Source of the DNA: Flavobacterium sp. 1355
Lineage (GTDB): Bacteria; Bacteroidota; Bacteroidia; Flavobacteriales; Flavobacteriaceae
DNA length: 64,000 bases
NCBI RefSeq assembly: GCF_017833415.1
Contig: NZ_JAFICC010000009.1
Span: forward strand, 124,001-188,000
Direction: 5' to 3'
The notes under the pieces were generated by a model. The model was not told where the DNA came from. It did not search any database and saw only the letters and a program-made list of their open reading frames with translations. Position numbers and translations under genes: made by a program. Shown piece after piece: positions 42,283 to 51,353 of the stretch. Every line of letters begins with the position of its first letter. Position 1 is the stretch's first letter.

Positions 42283-45132
42283 ATGAGAACAGATGCTTTT
42301 GCTTTAAGACACATTGGCCCAAGAGAAACAGATCTTCAACACATGTTAAAGACTATTGGAGTGGAATCGATTGAACAACTTGTTTATGAAACCCTTCCGG
42401 ATGATATTCGTTTAAAAGCACCTTTAAACTTAGATCCAGCTATGACAGAATATGAGTTTGCAAACCATATTCAGGAATTAGGAAAGAAAAATAAAGTGTT
42501 CAAATCGTATATTGGTTTGGGTTACCACCCTACTATCGTTCCGGCTCCAATTCAAAGAAATATTTTTGAAAATCCGGGATGGTATACGGCTTATACACCT
42601 TATCAGGCAGAAATTGCTCAAGGTCGTCTTGAAGCTATTTTAAATTTCCAGACTACTGTTATTGAATTATCAGGAATGGAAATTGCCAATGCATCTTTAC
42701 TTGATGAAGGTACAGCAGCTGCCGAAGCTATGGCATTACTTTTTGACGTTCGTACACGTGATCAAAAGAAAAACAATACAAACAAATTCTTCGTTTCTGA
42801 AGAAATTTTACCTCAAACTTTATCGATCCTGCAAACACGTTCAACTCCGGTTGGAATTGAATTAGTTGTTGGAAACCACGAAACCTTCGATTTTTCGAAT
42901 GAGTTTTTCGGAGCTATTTTACAATATCCGGGAAAATATGGTCAGGTAAACGATTATAGCGCTTTTGTTGCTAAAGCAAAAGAAAATGAAATCAAAGTAG
43001 CTTTTGCTGCCGATATTTTATCATTGGCTGCCTTAACTTCTCCGGGAGAAATGGGAGCTGCAGTTGTTGTAGGTACTACACAGCGTTTTGGTGTACCAAT
43101 GGGTTATGGTGGTCCTCACGCTGCTTTTTTTGCAACTAAAGACGAATACAAACGATCTATGCCGGGTCGTATCATCGGAGTTTCTATCGATGTAAACGGA
43201 AATCGTGCTTTACGTATGGCTTTAGGAACTCGTGAGCAGCACATTAAACGTGAAAAAGCCACTTCAAATATTTGTACCGCTCAGGTTTTATTAGCGGTTA
43301 TGGCCGGAATGTACGCAGTTTACCACGGACCAAAAGGATTAAAATACATTGCAAACAAAGTTCACGCATCGGCAGTTACTGCTGCTGAGGCTTTAAATAA
43401 ATTAGGCGTTTACCAAACCAACACAGCTTACTTTGATACTATTTTGGTAAAAGCAGATGCTCAAAAAGTAAAAGCCGTAGCGGAGAAAAACGAAGTAAAC
43501 TTCTTTTACGTTGATGCCGATACCATTTCTATCTCATTCAACGAAACAACTTCAATTGGTGATATCAATCAAATTATTGCCATTTTTGCCGAAGCTTTAG
43601 GAAAAGAAACTTTTACCGTTTCTGAATTAGCGACTACAAGTCAATTACCTGCTTCATTAGAAAGAACATCTCCTTTCTTAACGCATGATGTATTCAACAA
43701 TCATCATTCTGAAAGCCAGATCATGCGTTACATCAAAAAGTTAGAGCGTAAAGACTTATCATTGAATCATTCGATGATTTCATTAGGTTCTTGTACGATG
43801 AAGTTAAACGCAGCTTCAGAAATGCTGCCTTTATCAATGCCAAACTGGAACAGCATTCACCCTTTTGCACCAGTTGAGCAGGCTGAAGGTTATATCACAA
43901 TGCTTAAAAAATTAGAAGAGCAATTAAATGTAATTACCGGTTTTGCCGGAACAACATTACAGCCTAACTCAGGAGCTCAGGGAGAATACGCAGGTTTAAT
44001 GGCTATTCGTGCTTACCATTTGTCTAGAAATGAAGGTCACCGTAATGTATGTTTGATTCCTTCATCTGCTCACGGAACCAATCCTGCTTCTGCAGCGATG
44101 GCCGGAATGAAAATCATCGTTACTAAAACTACTCCGGAAGGAAATATTGATGTAGAAGATTTAAGAGAAAAAGCTATCGAACATAAAGACGATTTATCTT
44201 GTTTAATGGTAACGTATCCTTCTACTCACGGCGTTTTTGAATCTTCAATTATTGAAATCACTAAATTAATTCACGAAAATGGTGGATTAGTATATATGGA
44301 TGGTGCCAATATGAACGCGCAAGTTGGATTAACAAACCCTGCTACCATTGGTGCTGACGTTTGTCACTTAAACTTACACAAAACATTCGCTATTCCTCAC
44401 GGTGGTGGCGGACCTGGTGTAGGACCAATTTGTGTGAACGAAAAACTAGTTCCATTTTTACCAACAAACCCAATCTTAAAAGTAGGCGGCGAACAAGCGA
44501 TTACCGCTATTTCATCTGCACCTTACGGATCTGCTTTAGTTTGTTTAATTTCTTACGGTTACATTACCATGATGGGTGCTGAAGGATTAAAAAGTGCTAC
44601 GGAACATGCTATTTTGAATGCCAACTATATGAAAGCCCGTTTCGAAGGACACTATCCAATTCTTTATACCGGCGAATGCGGAAGAGCGGCTCACGAAATG
44701 ATTTTAGATTGTCGTTCGTTTAAAGAAAACGGAATTGAAGTTGGTGATATCGCGAAGCGTTTGATGGACTATGGTTTCCACGCTCCTACTGTATCTTTCC
44801 CGGTAGCAGGAACTTTAATGATTGAACCAACTGAATCTGAAGATTTAGCAGAATTAGATCGTTTTTGTGATGCTCTTATTTCAATTAGAAAAGAGATTGA
44901 AGCTGCAACAGCCGATGATAAAAACAATGTATTGAAAAATGCACCACATACATTGGCCATGTTAACAACAGATAATTGGGATTTCCCTTATACCAGAGAA
45001 AAAGCAGCTTACCCATTAGAATACATTGCTGAAAATAAATTCTGGCCATCTGTTCGTCGTGTAGACGATGCATACGGTGACAGAAATTTAATCTGCAGCT
45101 GTGCTCCAATCGAAGCTTACATGGAAAATTAA
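42283..45132 (+). CDS. gcvP: Glycine dehydrogenase (decarboxylating), P-protein
   Basis: 949 residues, the fused one-chain form. Both halves are present: N-terminal RHIGPRETDLQ and YTPYQAEIAQGRLE, glycine-rich GGPHAAFFATKDEY, and the PLP lysine at residue 700 in LNLHKTFAIPHGGGGPG. It decarboxylates glycine in the glycine cleavage system. A TAATTTTG box lies at 42160-42167. I looked for a glycine riboswitch in the 114-base leader and saw none. Confidence 0.97.
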   Translation: MRTDAFALRHIGPRETDLQHMLKTIGVESIEQLVYETLPDDIRLKAPLNLDPAMTEYEFANHIQELGKKNKVFKSYIGLGYHPTIVPAPIQRNIFENPGWYTAYTPYQAEIAQGRLEAILNFQTTVIELSGMEIANASLLDEGTAAAEAMALLFDVRTRDQKKNNTNKFFVSEEILPQTLSILQTRSTPVGIELVVGNHETFDFSNEFFGAILQYPGKYGQVNDYSAFVAKAKENEIKVAFAADILSLAALTSPGEMGAAVVVGTTQRFGVPMGYGGPHAAFFATKDEYKRSMPGRIIGVSIDVNGNRALRMALGTREQHIKREKATSNICTAQVLLAVMAGMYAVYHGPKGLKYIANKVHASAVTAAEALNKLGVYQTNTAYFDTILVKADAQKVKAVAEKNEVNFFYVDADTISISFNETTSIGDINQIIAIFAEALGKETFTVSELATTSQLPASLERTSPFLTHDVFNNHHSESQIMRYIKKLERKDLSLNHSMISLGSCTMKLNAASEMLPLSMPNWNSIHPFAPVEQAEGYITMLKKLEEQLNVITGFAGTTLQPNSGAQGEYAGLMAIRAYHLSRNEGHRNVCLIPSSAHGTNPASAAMAGMKIIVTKTTPEGNIDVEDLREKAIEHKDDLSCLMVTYPSTHGVFESSIIEITKLIHENGGLVYMDGANMNAQVGLTNPATIGADVCHLNLHKTFAIPHGGGGPGVGPICVNEKLVPFLPTNPILKVGGEQAITAISSAPYGSALVCLISYGYITMMGAEGLKSATEHAILNANYMKARFEGHYPILYTGECGRAAHEMILDCRSFKENGIEVGDIAKRLMDYGFHAPTVSFPVAGTLMIEPTESEDLAELDRFCDALISIRKEIEAATADDKNNVLKNAPHTLAMLTTDNWDFPYTREKAAYPLEYIAENKFWPSVRRVDDAYGDRNLICSCAPIEAYMEN

Positions 45133-45154
45133 GAAATAAGTTTTTTTTAATATC

Positions 45155-45188
45155 AAACCCGACAGGTCTATAATTTGTCGGGTTTTTT
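45155..45188 (+). terminator. Terminator of gcvP
   Basis: AAACCCGACA pairs with TGTCGGGTTT, then T-rich. Same stem core (ACCCGACAG/CTGTCGGGT) as the terminator at 14728-14762. Confidence 0.85.
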
Positions 45189-45437
45189 GTTTTTGTTTGA
45201 GGTTTCAAGGTTCACCTTACGTTAAAACTTAAAACCTGAAACAAAAAAAATTTACCTTGCTCTACAACCTCAAACGTTTGAAATCTCAGATAAATCCTAA
45301 TTTCTTTAAAAAATAATCAATAATCATGATTTAAAAATTTTAATTCCATAATTATATGCATGCATAGTATTTTTTATGATAGTTATCATCAAATTATTTA
45401 TACTTTAGCATTAAATTTATCGGATAATTAAGGAATA
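45189..45437. other. Gap upstream of the FabH-like gene
   Basis: Contains a degenerate GTTTCAAGG/AACCTGAAAC repeat (45203-45242), an ATGATA-GT-TATCAT palindrome at 45376-45389 and ATGCATGCAT. No gene seen; the promoter of the next gene is probably here but has only a near -7 box. Confidence 0.4.
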
Positions 45438-46496
45438 ATGAAAATAAAAATTATTGGAATAGGAAGTTACATTCCTACTAAAGAAGTAAGCAATACTGAC
45501 TTTGACAAACATGTTTTTTTGAATGAAGACGGATCTCCTTTTGCTTACCCGAATGAAGTTGTCATAAAAAAATTTAAAGGTATAACGGGAATCGAAAACC
45601 GCCGTTATGCCGAAGATCAATACACCGCATCTGATTTGGCCTTTTTTGCTGCCGAAAAAGCAATAGAGAATGCCAACATCGATAAGGAATCTCTGGACTA
45701 TATTATTTTTGCCCATAATTTTGGCGATGTAAAAACAGGAACGCATCAGACAGATATTTTACCAAGTTTAGCGACTCGTGTAAAAAACAAATTAGCCATC
45801 AAAAACCCAAAATGTGTGGCTTACGACATTCTTTTCGGATGTCCGGGCTGGATTGAAGGTGTTTTGCAGGCTAATGCTTTTATTAAATCAGGAATGGCAA
45901 AAAGAGTTTTAGTTATTGGTGCAGAAACACTTTCGAGAGTTGTTGATGATCATGATCGCGATTCTATGATTTACTCTGATGGAGCCGGAGCTTCCATTTT
46001 AGAAGGATCACAAGACGAATCTGGTTTATTATCTTATGAAAGTGCCACTTTTGCCAATGATGAAGCCAATTTCCTTTACTTCGGAAAATCATACAATCCA
46101 GATTTGGACCCGGATATTAAGTATATTAAAATGTATGGCCGCAAAATTTACGAATTTGCCTTAAGCCAGGTTCCATGTGCGATGAAAAGCTGTTTAGACA
46201 AAAGCGGTATTGGTATTGATGAAGTAAAGAAAATCCTAATTCATCAGGCAAACGAAAAAATGGATGAAGCAATTATCGAACGTTTCTACAAATTATATGA
46301 TAAAACAGCTCCTCATGACATTATGCCAATGAGTATTCATGATTTAGGAAACAGCAGCGTGGCGACAGTTCCAACTTTATACGATTTGATTCTAAAAGGA
46401 GAAATCGAAAATCACGAAATCAAAAAAGGCGATGTGATCATTTTTGCTTCAGTTGGAGCCGGAATGAACGTTAATGCTTTTGTATACAGACATTAA
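45438..46496 (+). CDS. 3-oxoacyl-ACP synthase III (FabH) family protein
   Basis: 352 residues, thiolase fold. Catalytic Cys in LFGCPGWIEGVLQA (~residue 137), His in ILIHQANEKMDEAI and Asn in LGNSSVATVPTL form the Cys-His-Asn triad. Not necessarily the housekeeping FabH: it is at the head of a lipid/envelope gene group (methyltransferase, glycosyltransferase, MlaEF). Could make a special fatty acid. Confidence 0.85.
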   Translation: MKIKIIGIGSYIPTKEVSNTDFDKHVFLNEDGSPFAYPNEVVIKKFKGITGIENRRYAEDQYTASDLAFFAAEKAIENANIDKESLDYIIFAHNFGDVKTGTHQTDILPSLATRVKNKLAIKNPKCVAYDILFGCPGWIEGVLQANAFIKSGMAKRVLVIGAETLSRVVDDHDRDSMIYSDGAGASILEGSQDESGLLSYESATFANDEANFLYFGKSYNPDLDPDIKYIKMYGRKIYEFALSQVPCAMKSCLDKSGIGIDEVKKILIHQANEKMDEAIIERFYKLYDKTAPHDIMPMSIHDLGNSSVATVPTLYDLILKGEIENHEIKKGDVIIFASVGAGMNVNAFVYRH

Positions 46497-46683
46497 GAAA
46501 TAATCACTCCCATTGGGGCGTTATACTTATTAGAATACAAAATTAAGTTTTCGAAAAGCCTCATCGTGCGGCACTTAGTTTGCTGAAAAAATATCGCTCG
46601 ATGAAGCTATAAAATTGGTGCCAAATTGGCTATAAATTATTACGCTCTTCCAAGAGCATAATTAAAGCACATAAAAATTATAC

Positions 46684-46722
46684 AAGTCCGTATTTAAAAA
46701 CAACATTTTAAATGCGGACTTT
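46684..46722 (+). terminator. Terminator after the FabH-like gene
   Basis: AAGTCCGTATTTAAAA pairs with TTTTAAATGCGGACTT (one mismatch) and is followed by T-rich sequence. The rest of the gap 46497-46829 holds a GCTCTT/AAGAGC hairpin near 46643-46656, short repeat fragments and the -7 box at 46770. Confidence 0.7.
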
Positions 46723-46769
46723 TCATTTTTTCATTCGAATTAAAAAACGCAAAAAAGAAGTAATCTTTG

Positions 46770-46777
46770 TATATTTG
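46770..46777 (+). promoter_or_regulatory. -7 element for the methyltransferase gene
   Basis: TATATTTG, a full TAnnTTTG. Transcription would start near 46783, so the 5' leader contains the repeat fragment at 46804-46828. Confidence 0.5.
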
Positions 46778-46803
46778 CGACCTAATATAAAATCAAGAAC
46801 GAT

Positions 46804-46828
46804 AGCTTGCTTCGTTCCTCGCAATGAC
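46804..46828 (+). repeat. Single arm of the TTGCTTCGTTCCTCGCAA repeat
   Basis: Differs at only two or three positions from the arm at 58070-58094. It supplies the first ATG (46824) of the methyltransferase frame. Confidence 0.65.
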
Positions 46829-46829
46829 T

Positions 46830-47351
46830 ATGTACGAAAAAACGTTTCCCAATAAAAGATTCAAACTTACTTTAGAATTTTTACAAAAACATATCAAAAC
46901 ATCCGAAACTATTTTAGATTTAGGAGTTGAAAATCCGTTTTCAAAAATAATGAAAGAAGCGGGATATTCAGTAAAAAATACTACTGGCGAAGATTTAGAT
47001 TTAAATCAGGACAATCTAAAAAATGAAAAAACAGACGTTGTAACTGCATTCGAAATATTTGAACATTTATTGAATCCGTTTACGATTTTAAAGGAAATTA
47101 AATCTGATAAACTTGTAATTTCAATTCCGATGCGTTTGTGGTTTTCTCCGGCTTACCGTAGTAAAACAGATATGTGGGACAGACATTATCACGAGTTTGA
47201 AGATTGGCAATTAGACTGGCTTTTAGAAAAAACAGGCTGGAAAATTATAGACAGACAAAAATGGACCAATCCTGTAAAGAAATTTGGTTTGAGACCACTT
47301 CTTCGCAGCTTTACCAATAGATATTATATCGTTTACGCTGAAAAAGTTTAG
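46830..47351 (+). CDS. SAM-dependent class I methyltransferase
   Basis: 173 residues from the ATG at 46830, chosen because the upstream Met (46824) lies in a repeat. Motif I ILDLGVENPFS is a variant of the usual DxGxGxG; motif near TAFEIFEHLLNP fits motif IV of this group. YHEFEDWQLDWLLEKTGWK is the C-terminal motif. Substrate unknown; the glycosyltransferase and MlaEF that follow suggest a lipid or surface polymer. Confidence 0.75.
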   Translation: MYEKTFPNKRFKLTLEFLQKHIKTSETILDLGVENPFSKIMKEAGYSVKNTTGEDLDLNQDNLKNEKTDVVTAFEIFEHLLNPFTILKEIKSDKLVISIPMRLWFSPAYRSKTDMWDRHYHEFEDWQLDWLLEKTGWKIIDRQKWTNPVKKFGLRPLLRSFTNRYYIVYAEKV

Positions 47352-47353
47352 AT

Positions 47354-47449
47354 TTCAGATTGTAAATTTTAGATTAACGATTTTTGATTTTGATTTTAGA
47401 TAAAATAAACAATCTAAAATCTAAAATCTAATCCCGAGGCTTCGGGACT
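47354..47449. repeat. AATCTAAAATCTA repeat and a perfect hairpin
   Basis: TTTTAGATT words on the left face AATCTAAAATCTAAAATCT (47411-47429) on the right. TCCCGAGGCTTCGGGA (47432-47447) is a perfect hairpin with a four-base loop. Intergenic repeat of the genus type. Confidence 0.55.
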
Positions 47450-47460
47450 AAAATTTTTAT

Positions 47461-48309
47461 ATGAGGTACTATATCGTCATTCCCGCACACAACGAGCAAG
47501 ATTTAATTGGCCTGACTTTACAATCTTTGGTTTCACAAACCGTTCTACCTTCAAAAATTGTCGTAGTAAACGATAATTCTACAGATAAAACAGAAGAAGT
47601 TGTTTTGAGTTTTGCTAAGGATAATCCATATATTTCTGTTGTGAACAAAAGCTCTGATGCTATACATATGCCGGGAAGCAAAGTGATTCAGGCATTTCAG
47701 AAAGGTTTTGAAATACTGGACTCTAATTATGATATTATTGTTAAGATAGATGGTGATTTAATTTTTCCTCCCAATTATTTTGAAACTATAATCAACCATT
47801 TTCAATCGGATCCGCGAATCGGAATGGCAGGCGGTTTTTGTTATATCGAAAAAAATGGAGATTGGGTTTTAGAAAATCTTACCGATAAGGATCATATTCG
47901 CGGAGCTCTTAAAGCGTATCGTGCAGCAACTTTTCAGGAAATCGGAGGTTTAAAACCTGCGATGGGCTGGGATACTGTCGATGAATTACTTTGCAAATTT
48001 TACAACTGGAAAATTGTTACAGATACTTCCCTGCATGTAAAACACCTTAAACCAACTGGTGCAAACTACAACAAAACGGCCCGTTATAAACAGGGAGAAG
48101 CTTTTTATACACTTGGTTACGGTTTTTGGATTACCGCTATTGCATCTGCAAAACTGGCCATGATGAAGAAAAAACCATTTTTATTTTTTGATTACATCAG
48201 AGGTTTCTGGAAAGCCAAAAATGCAAAAACTCCGTTGTTAGTTACTGCCGAACAAGCTAAATTTATTAGAAATTATCGTTTGCAAAAAATGAAACAAAAG
48301 TTAATTTGA
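47461..48309 (+). CDS. Glycosyltransferase family 2
   Basis: 282 residues. GT-A fold: YIVIPAHNEQDLIGLTLQSL, nucleotide-binding VVNDNSTDKTEEV, DxD-type IVKIDGDLIFPPNYF near residue 100 and the acceptor-region MGWDTVDELLCKFYNWK. The C-terminus lacks membrane helices of the processive type. Probably adds a sugar to a lipid or polymer; follows the methyltransferase. Confidence 0.85.
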   Translation: MRYYIVIPAHNEQDLIGLTLQSLVSQTVLPSKIVVVNDNSTDKTEEVVLSFAKDNPYISVVNKSSDAIHMPGSKVIQAFQKGFEILDSNYDIIVKIDGDLIFPPNYFETIINHFQSDPRIGMAGGFCYIEKNGDWVLENLTDKDHIRGALKAYRAATFQEIGGLKPAMGWDTVDELLCKFYNWKIVTDTSLHVKHLKPTGANYNKTARYKQGEAFYTLGYGFWITAIASAKLAMMKKKPFLFFDYIRGFWKAKNAKTPLLVTAEQAKFIRNYRLQKMKQKLI

Positions 48310-48391
48310 TTGGTAAAACAACCGAAAAAACCTGAACTCATAACCCAAAACTCGTAACTTCTTTTTACCTTAGCCAATATTTGTAAAAACT

Positions 48392-49138
48392 ATGATGTTA
48401 ATTCGTTATTTATCCCAAGTAGGAAGATATTTTTTAATGCTGAAGGAAATTTTCAATAAACAGACCAAGTGGCCTGTTATGCGAACTCTAATTTTAAAAG
48501 AAATCGACGATCTTATTATTGACTCTCTTGGAATTGTCTGCTTTATCTCTTTCTTTATTGGAGGAGTTGTAGCAATTCAGACCGCTTTAAATTTAACCAA
48601 TCCTTTAATTCCTAAATATTTAATTGGTTTTGCTACACGTCAATCGGTAATTTTGGAGTTTGCCCCAACTTTCATCTCTGTTATTATGGCAGGAAAAATG
48701 GGTTCTTACATCACCTCAAGTATCGGAACAATGCGTGTTACTGAGCAAATTGATGCATTAGAAGTTATGGGTGTTAATTCCTTAAACTACCTTGTTTTTC
48801 CAAAAATAGTAGCCTTATTGATGTATCCTTTTGTTATAGGAATTAGTATGTTTTTAGGTATTTTTGGAGGCTGGCTGGCGTGCGCTTACGGTGGATTTTC
48901 GACTAGTCAGGACTTTATTCAGGGTGCTCAAATGGAATTTATTCCTTTCCATATTACTTATGCTTTTATCAAAACTTTAATTTTCGCTATGTTATTGGCA
49001 ACAATACCATCTTTTCATGGATATTATATGAAAGGCGGAGCATTAGAAGTTGGCAAAGCCAGTACGGTATCATTTGTATGGACATCGGTTTGTATCATTC
49101 TTTTTAATTATATATTAACCCAATTATTATTAGGATAA
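48392..49138 (+). CDS. mlaE: MlaE-type ABC transporter permease
   Basis: 248 residues, multi-pass. Typical MlaE features: FFIGGVVAIQTALNL, GKMGSYITSSIGTMRVTEQIDALEVMGVNSL. It forms the inner-membrane part of the phospholipid transporter that keeps outer-membrane lipid asymmetry. The next gene overlaps by one base (TAATG). No MlaD/MCE gene is seen here, so the substrate-binding part is encoded elsewhere. Confidence 0.88.
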   Translation: MMLIRYLSQVGRYFLMLKEIFNKQTKWPVMRTLILKEIDDLIIDSLGIVCFISFFIGGVVAIQTALNLTNPLIPKYLIGFATRQSVILEFAPTFISVIMAGKMGSYITSSIGTMRVTEQIDALEVMGVNSLNYLVFPKIVALLMYPFVIGISMFLGIFGGWLACAYGGFSTSQDFIQGAQMEFIPFHITYAFIKTLIFAMLLATIPSFHGYYMKGGALEVGKASTVSFVWTSVCIILFNYILTQLLLG

Positions 49139-49899
49139 TGATAGAAGTAAAAAACATAGAAAAATCATTTGCAGACAGTAAAGTTTTAAAAGGTGTTTCG
49201 ACAGTTTTTGAAACTGGAAAAACGAACCTGATTATTGGACAAAGTGGATCTGGAAAAACGGTCTTACTAAAAACACTACTGGGAATTCATACTCCTGATT
49301 CAGGAACCATCGAATTTGATGGAAGAGTTTATTCTGATTTAGACCGCGATGAAAAACGTGAATTAAGAACCGAAATAGGAATGGTTTTTCAGGGAAGTGC
49401 ATTGTTTGATTCGATGACTGTAGCAGAAAATGTGGCTTTCCCATTAAAAATGTTTACCAACGATAATAAAGCTAAAATAAAGGAACGTGTAGATTTTGTT
49501 TTAGAGCGCGTAAACCTTGTTGAAGCTCATAAAAAGTTACCGTCTGAGATTTCTGGAGGGATGCAAAAACGTGTTGCAATTGCCCGCGCTATTGTAAACA
49601 ACCCTAAGTATTTATTTTGTGATGAACCTAACTCAGGTCTGGATCCAAATACCTCTACTTTGATTGATAACCTTATTCAGGAAATTACTAGAGAATACAA
49701 TATTACAACCGTAATTAATACGCACGATATGAACTCTGTTATGGAGATTGGAGAAAATATTGTTTTCTTAAAAAAAGGACTTAAGGCATGGCAGGGAAAT
49801 AAAGAAGAAATCTTTAGAACTGACAACAAAGACATTGTGAAATTTGTTTATTCTTCTAATCTGTTCAAAAAAGTAAGAGAAGCTTATTTGAAAGGCTAG
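49138..49899 (+). CDS. mlaF: MlaF-type ABC transporter ATPase
   Basis: 253 residues. Walker A GQSGSGKTVLL, Q-loop MVFQGSALFDSMTV, signature ISGGMQKRVAIARA, Walker B LFCDEPNSGLDPNT, H-loop NTHDMNS. MlaF-type sequences carry this GMQKR signature. Start ATG overlaps the mlaE stop by one base, a tight translational coupling. Confidence 0.92.
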   Translation: MIEVKNIEKSFADSKVLKGVSTVFETGKTNLIIGQSGSGKTVLLKTLLGIHTPDSGTIEFDGRVYSDLDRDEKRELRTEIGMVFQGSALFDSMTVAENVAFPLKMFTNDNKAKIKERVDFVLERVNLVEAHKKLPSEISGGMQKRVAIARAIVNNPKYLFCDEPNSGLDPNTSTLIDNLIQEITREYNITTVINTHDMNSVMEIGENIVFLKKGLKAWQGNKEEIFRTDNKDIVKFVYSSNLFKKVREAYLKG

Positions 49900-49920
49900 T
49901 AAAATATAGCAATTATTTAA

Positions 49921-49972
49921 AATATAAAATCCCAAATTCCAACTTATAACTGGAGTTTGGGATTTTATATTT
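49921..49972 (+). terminator. Terminator after mlaF
   Basis: AAAATCCCAAATTCCA pairs with TGGAGTTTGGGATTTT (one mismatch) with a nine-base loop and A/T runs. Also usable from the convergent gene. Confidence 0.75.
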
Positions 49973-49994
49973 TATTGAAACTTTGATATTGGGT

Positions 49995-50594
49995 TTATTC
50001 TAACTTTTCTTCTGAGTATTTTTTACTAAATCCGAAACCTAACGATAATCCTACTCCAACAAAAGTATGTTTAGATATCGTGCCAAAAAATTTAATCCCA
50101 ATACTAGGAATTAATGCGTTGTATATTAAATGAGATTTTCTTTTAGGATAAAACCATTTAAAGTTGGCTTCGAAAGGCATACCATAAAATCTTTCATATT
50201 GAAAATTATCAAAGTCTCTGCTGGTCAGTTTCAAATTATTAGAACTTACTCCGGCAGACACACTAAAAGAATGGCTGTTATTTGACCATCTTTTCCCATA
50301 TAATAAGGCATATTCATCATTATCTTCTACATTAGCAAAAGAAAATACACTATCCCGTTTTACATATCCCGCAAGATGCGAATACCTAAAGCTAAAAATG
50401 TCTTTTTTATATTGATAATTTAATTCTCCGCCACCAATCAGACCAAAATGATCCATACATGAAAAACCGCCAAAAGCCTCAGCATAAACAATTGGATTTG
50501 ATTTTTCTTTTAACTCAATATGATTAGATTCTTGTGCATAAATTGAATTAGTGAATATCAGAACAAAAATAACCTTAAGTAGTTTTTTTACCAT
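49995..50594 (-). CDS. Outer-membrane beta-barrel protein of unknown function
   Basis: 199 residues. Signal peptide MVKKLLKVIFVLIFTNSIYAQ, then alternating beta strands (LIGGGELNYQYKKDIFSFRYS, HTFVGVGLSLGFGFSKK). One Cys. No family recognised with confidence. Same strand as SprT, with a terminator between them. Confidence 0.6.
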   Translation of the reverse strand: MVKKLLKVIFVLIFTNSIYAQESNHIELKEKSNPIVYAEAFGGFSCMDHFGLIGGGELNYQYKKDIFSFRYSHLAGYVKRDSVFSFANVEDNDEYALLYGKRWSNNSHSFSVSAGVSSNNLKLTSRDFDNFQYERFYGMPFEANFKWFYPKRKSHLIYNALIPSIGIKFFGTISKHTFVGVGLSLGFGFSKKYSEEKLE

Positions 50595-50620
50595 ATTTTT
50601 TATATTTAGTTAACCCGAAT

Positions 50621-50664
50621 AAAAAATCCAAATTCCAGTTTCTACAATTGGAATTTGGATTTTT
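50621..50664 (-). terminator. Terminator after the SprT-like gene
   Basis: AAAAAATCCAAATTCCA pairs with TGGAATTTGGATTTTT around eleven bases. It sits right at the SprT stop. Confidence 0.75.
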
Positions 50665-50666
50665 AC

Positions 50667-51275
50667 TTATTGAAACTTTTGATTAATTAATTCTACCTCG
50701 GCATTAGGATTAAACAAGTATAATTTTCCAGAACTGATTTCCAAACATTCGAAACGTTTTGTTCTAACAGCAATCTTTTTGAATATTTTACCATTTTTAA
50801 TTCTGAACAAGCTTCCGTAAGGAATCTCAAAAACATAATTTTTATCGTTTTCTTTATCGTATTGTTTGAGAGCCAAAGATAATGTTGTATCGGTATCGCT
50901 GCTCGCCGAAGGATTCTTAAAATGCCTCGCCAATAGCGGTAATAAATGGCCCGGGAAAATCTCAGGACGAATAAAAGGAACCATTAATCGCTGAAAAGTA
51001 AATTTCCATTCTTCCCCGTGCGGTTTTATGTTTCGGCCAAACTTTTCAAAAGCGACTAAATGTGCAATTTCATGAATCAAAGTCATCAAAAAACGATATT
51101 TATTTAAACTAGCATTTACCGTAATTTCATGCTTACCTGTATGGCCACGTCTGTAATCACCATGACGCGTCTGGCGCTCATTTACAATTTTCAGATGAAC
51201 CTGATTGGCAACAATCAATTCAAAAACAGGCTTTACAGCATGTTCGGGTATGTATTTTGCTAAAGTATCGCTCAA
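50667..51275 (-). CDS. SprT-like zinc-metalloprotease-type protein
   Basis: 202 residues. LMTLIHEIAHLVAFEKFGRN carries the HExxH zinc motif (HEIAH) and HGEEW gives the third-ligand region. The end (YLFNPNAEVEL) is like other flavobacterial SprT-like proteins. No signal peptide. Protease activity is inferred from the motif. Confidence 0.82.
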   Translation of the reverse strand: MSDTLAKYIPEHAVKPVFELIVANQVHLKIVNERQTRHGDYRRGHTGKHEITVNASLNKYRFLMTLIHEIAHLVAFEKFGRNIKPHGEEWKFTFQRLMVPFIRPEIFPGHLLPLLARHFKNPSASSDTDTTLSLALKQYDKENDKNYVFEIPYGSLFRIKNGKIFKKIAVRTKRFECLEISSGKLYLFNPNAEVELINQKFQ

Positions 51276-51313
51276 TTTAGGTAAAAAGTTATTTGTTAAA
51301 AGTTAGAAGTAAA

Positions 51314-51338
51314 GGGCTTCGACTCCGCTCAGCCTGAC
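51314..51338. repeat. Single arm of the CTTCGACTCCGCTCAG repeat
   Basis: GGGCTTCGACTCCGCTCAGCCTGAC-type sequence matches one arm of the inverted repeat at 14618-14682. Lies between SprT and the SDR gene. Confidence 0.65.
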
Positions 51339-51353
51339 AATAATAATTCATAA

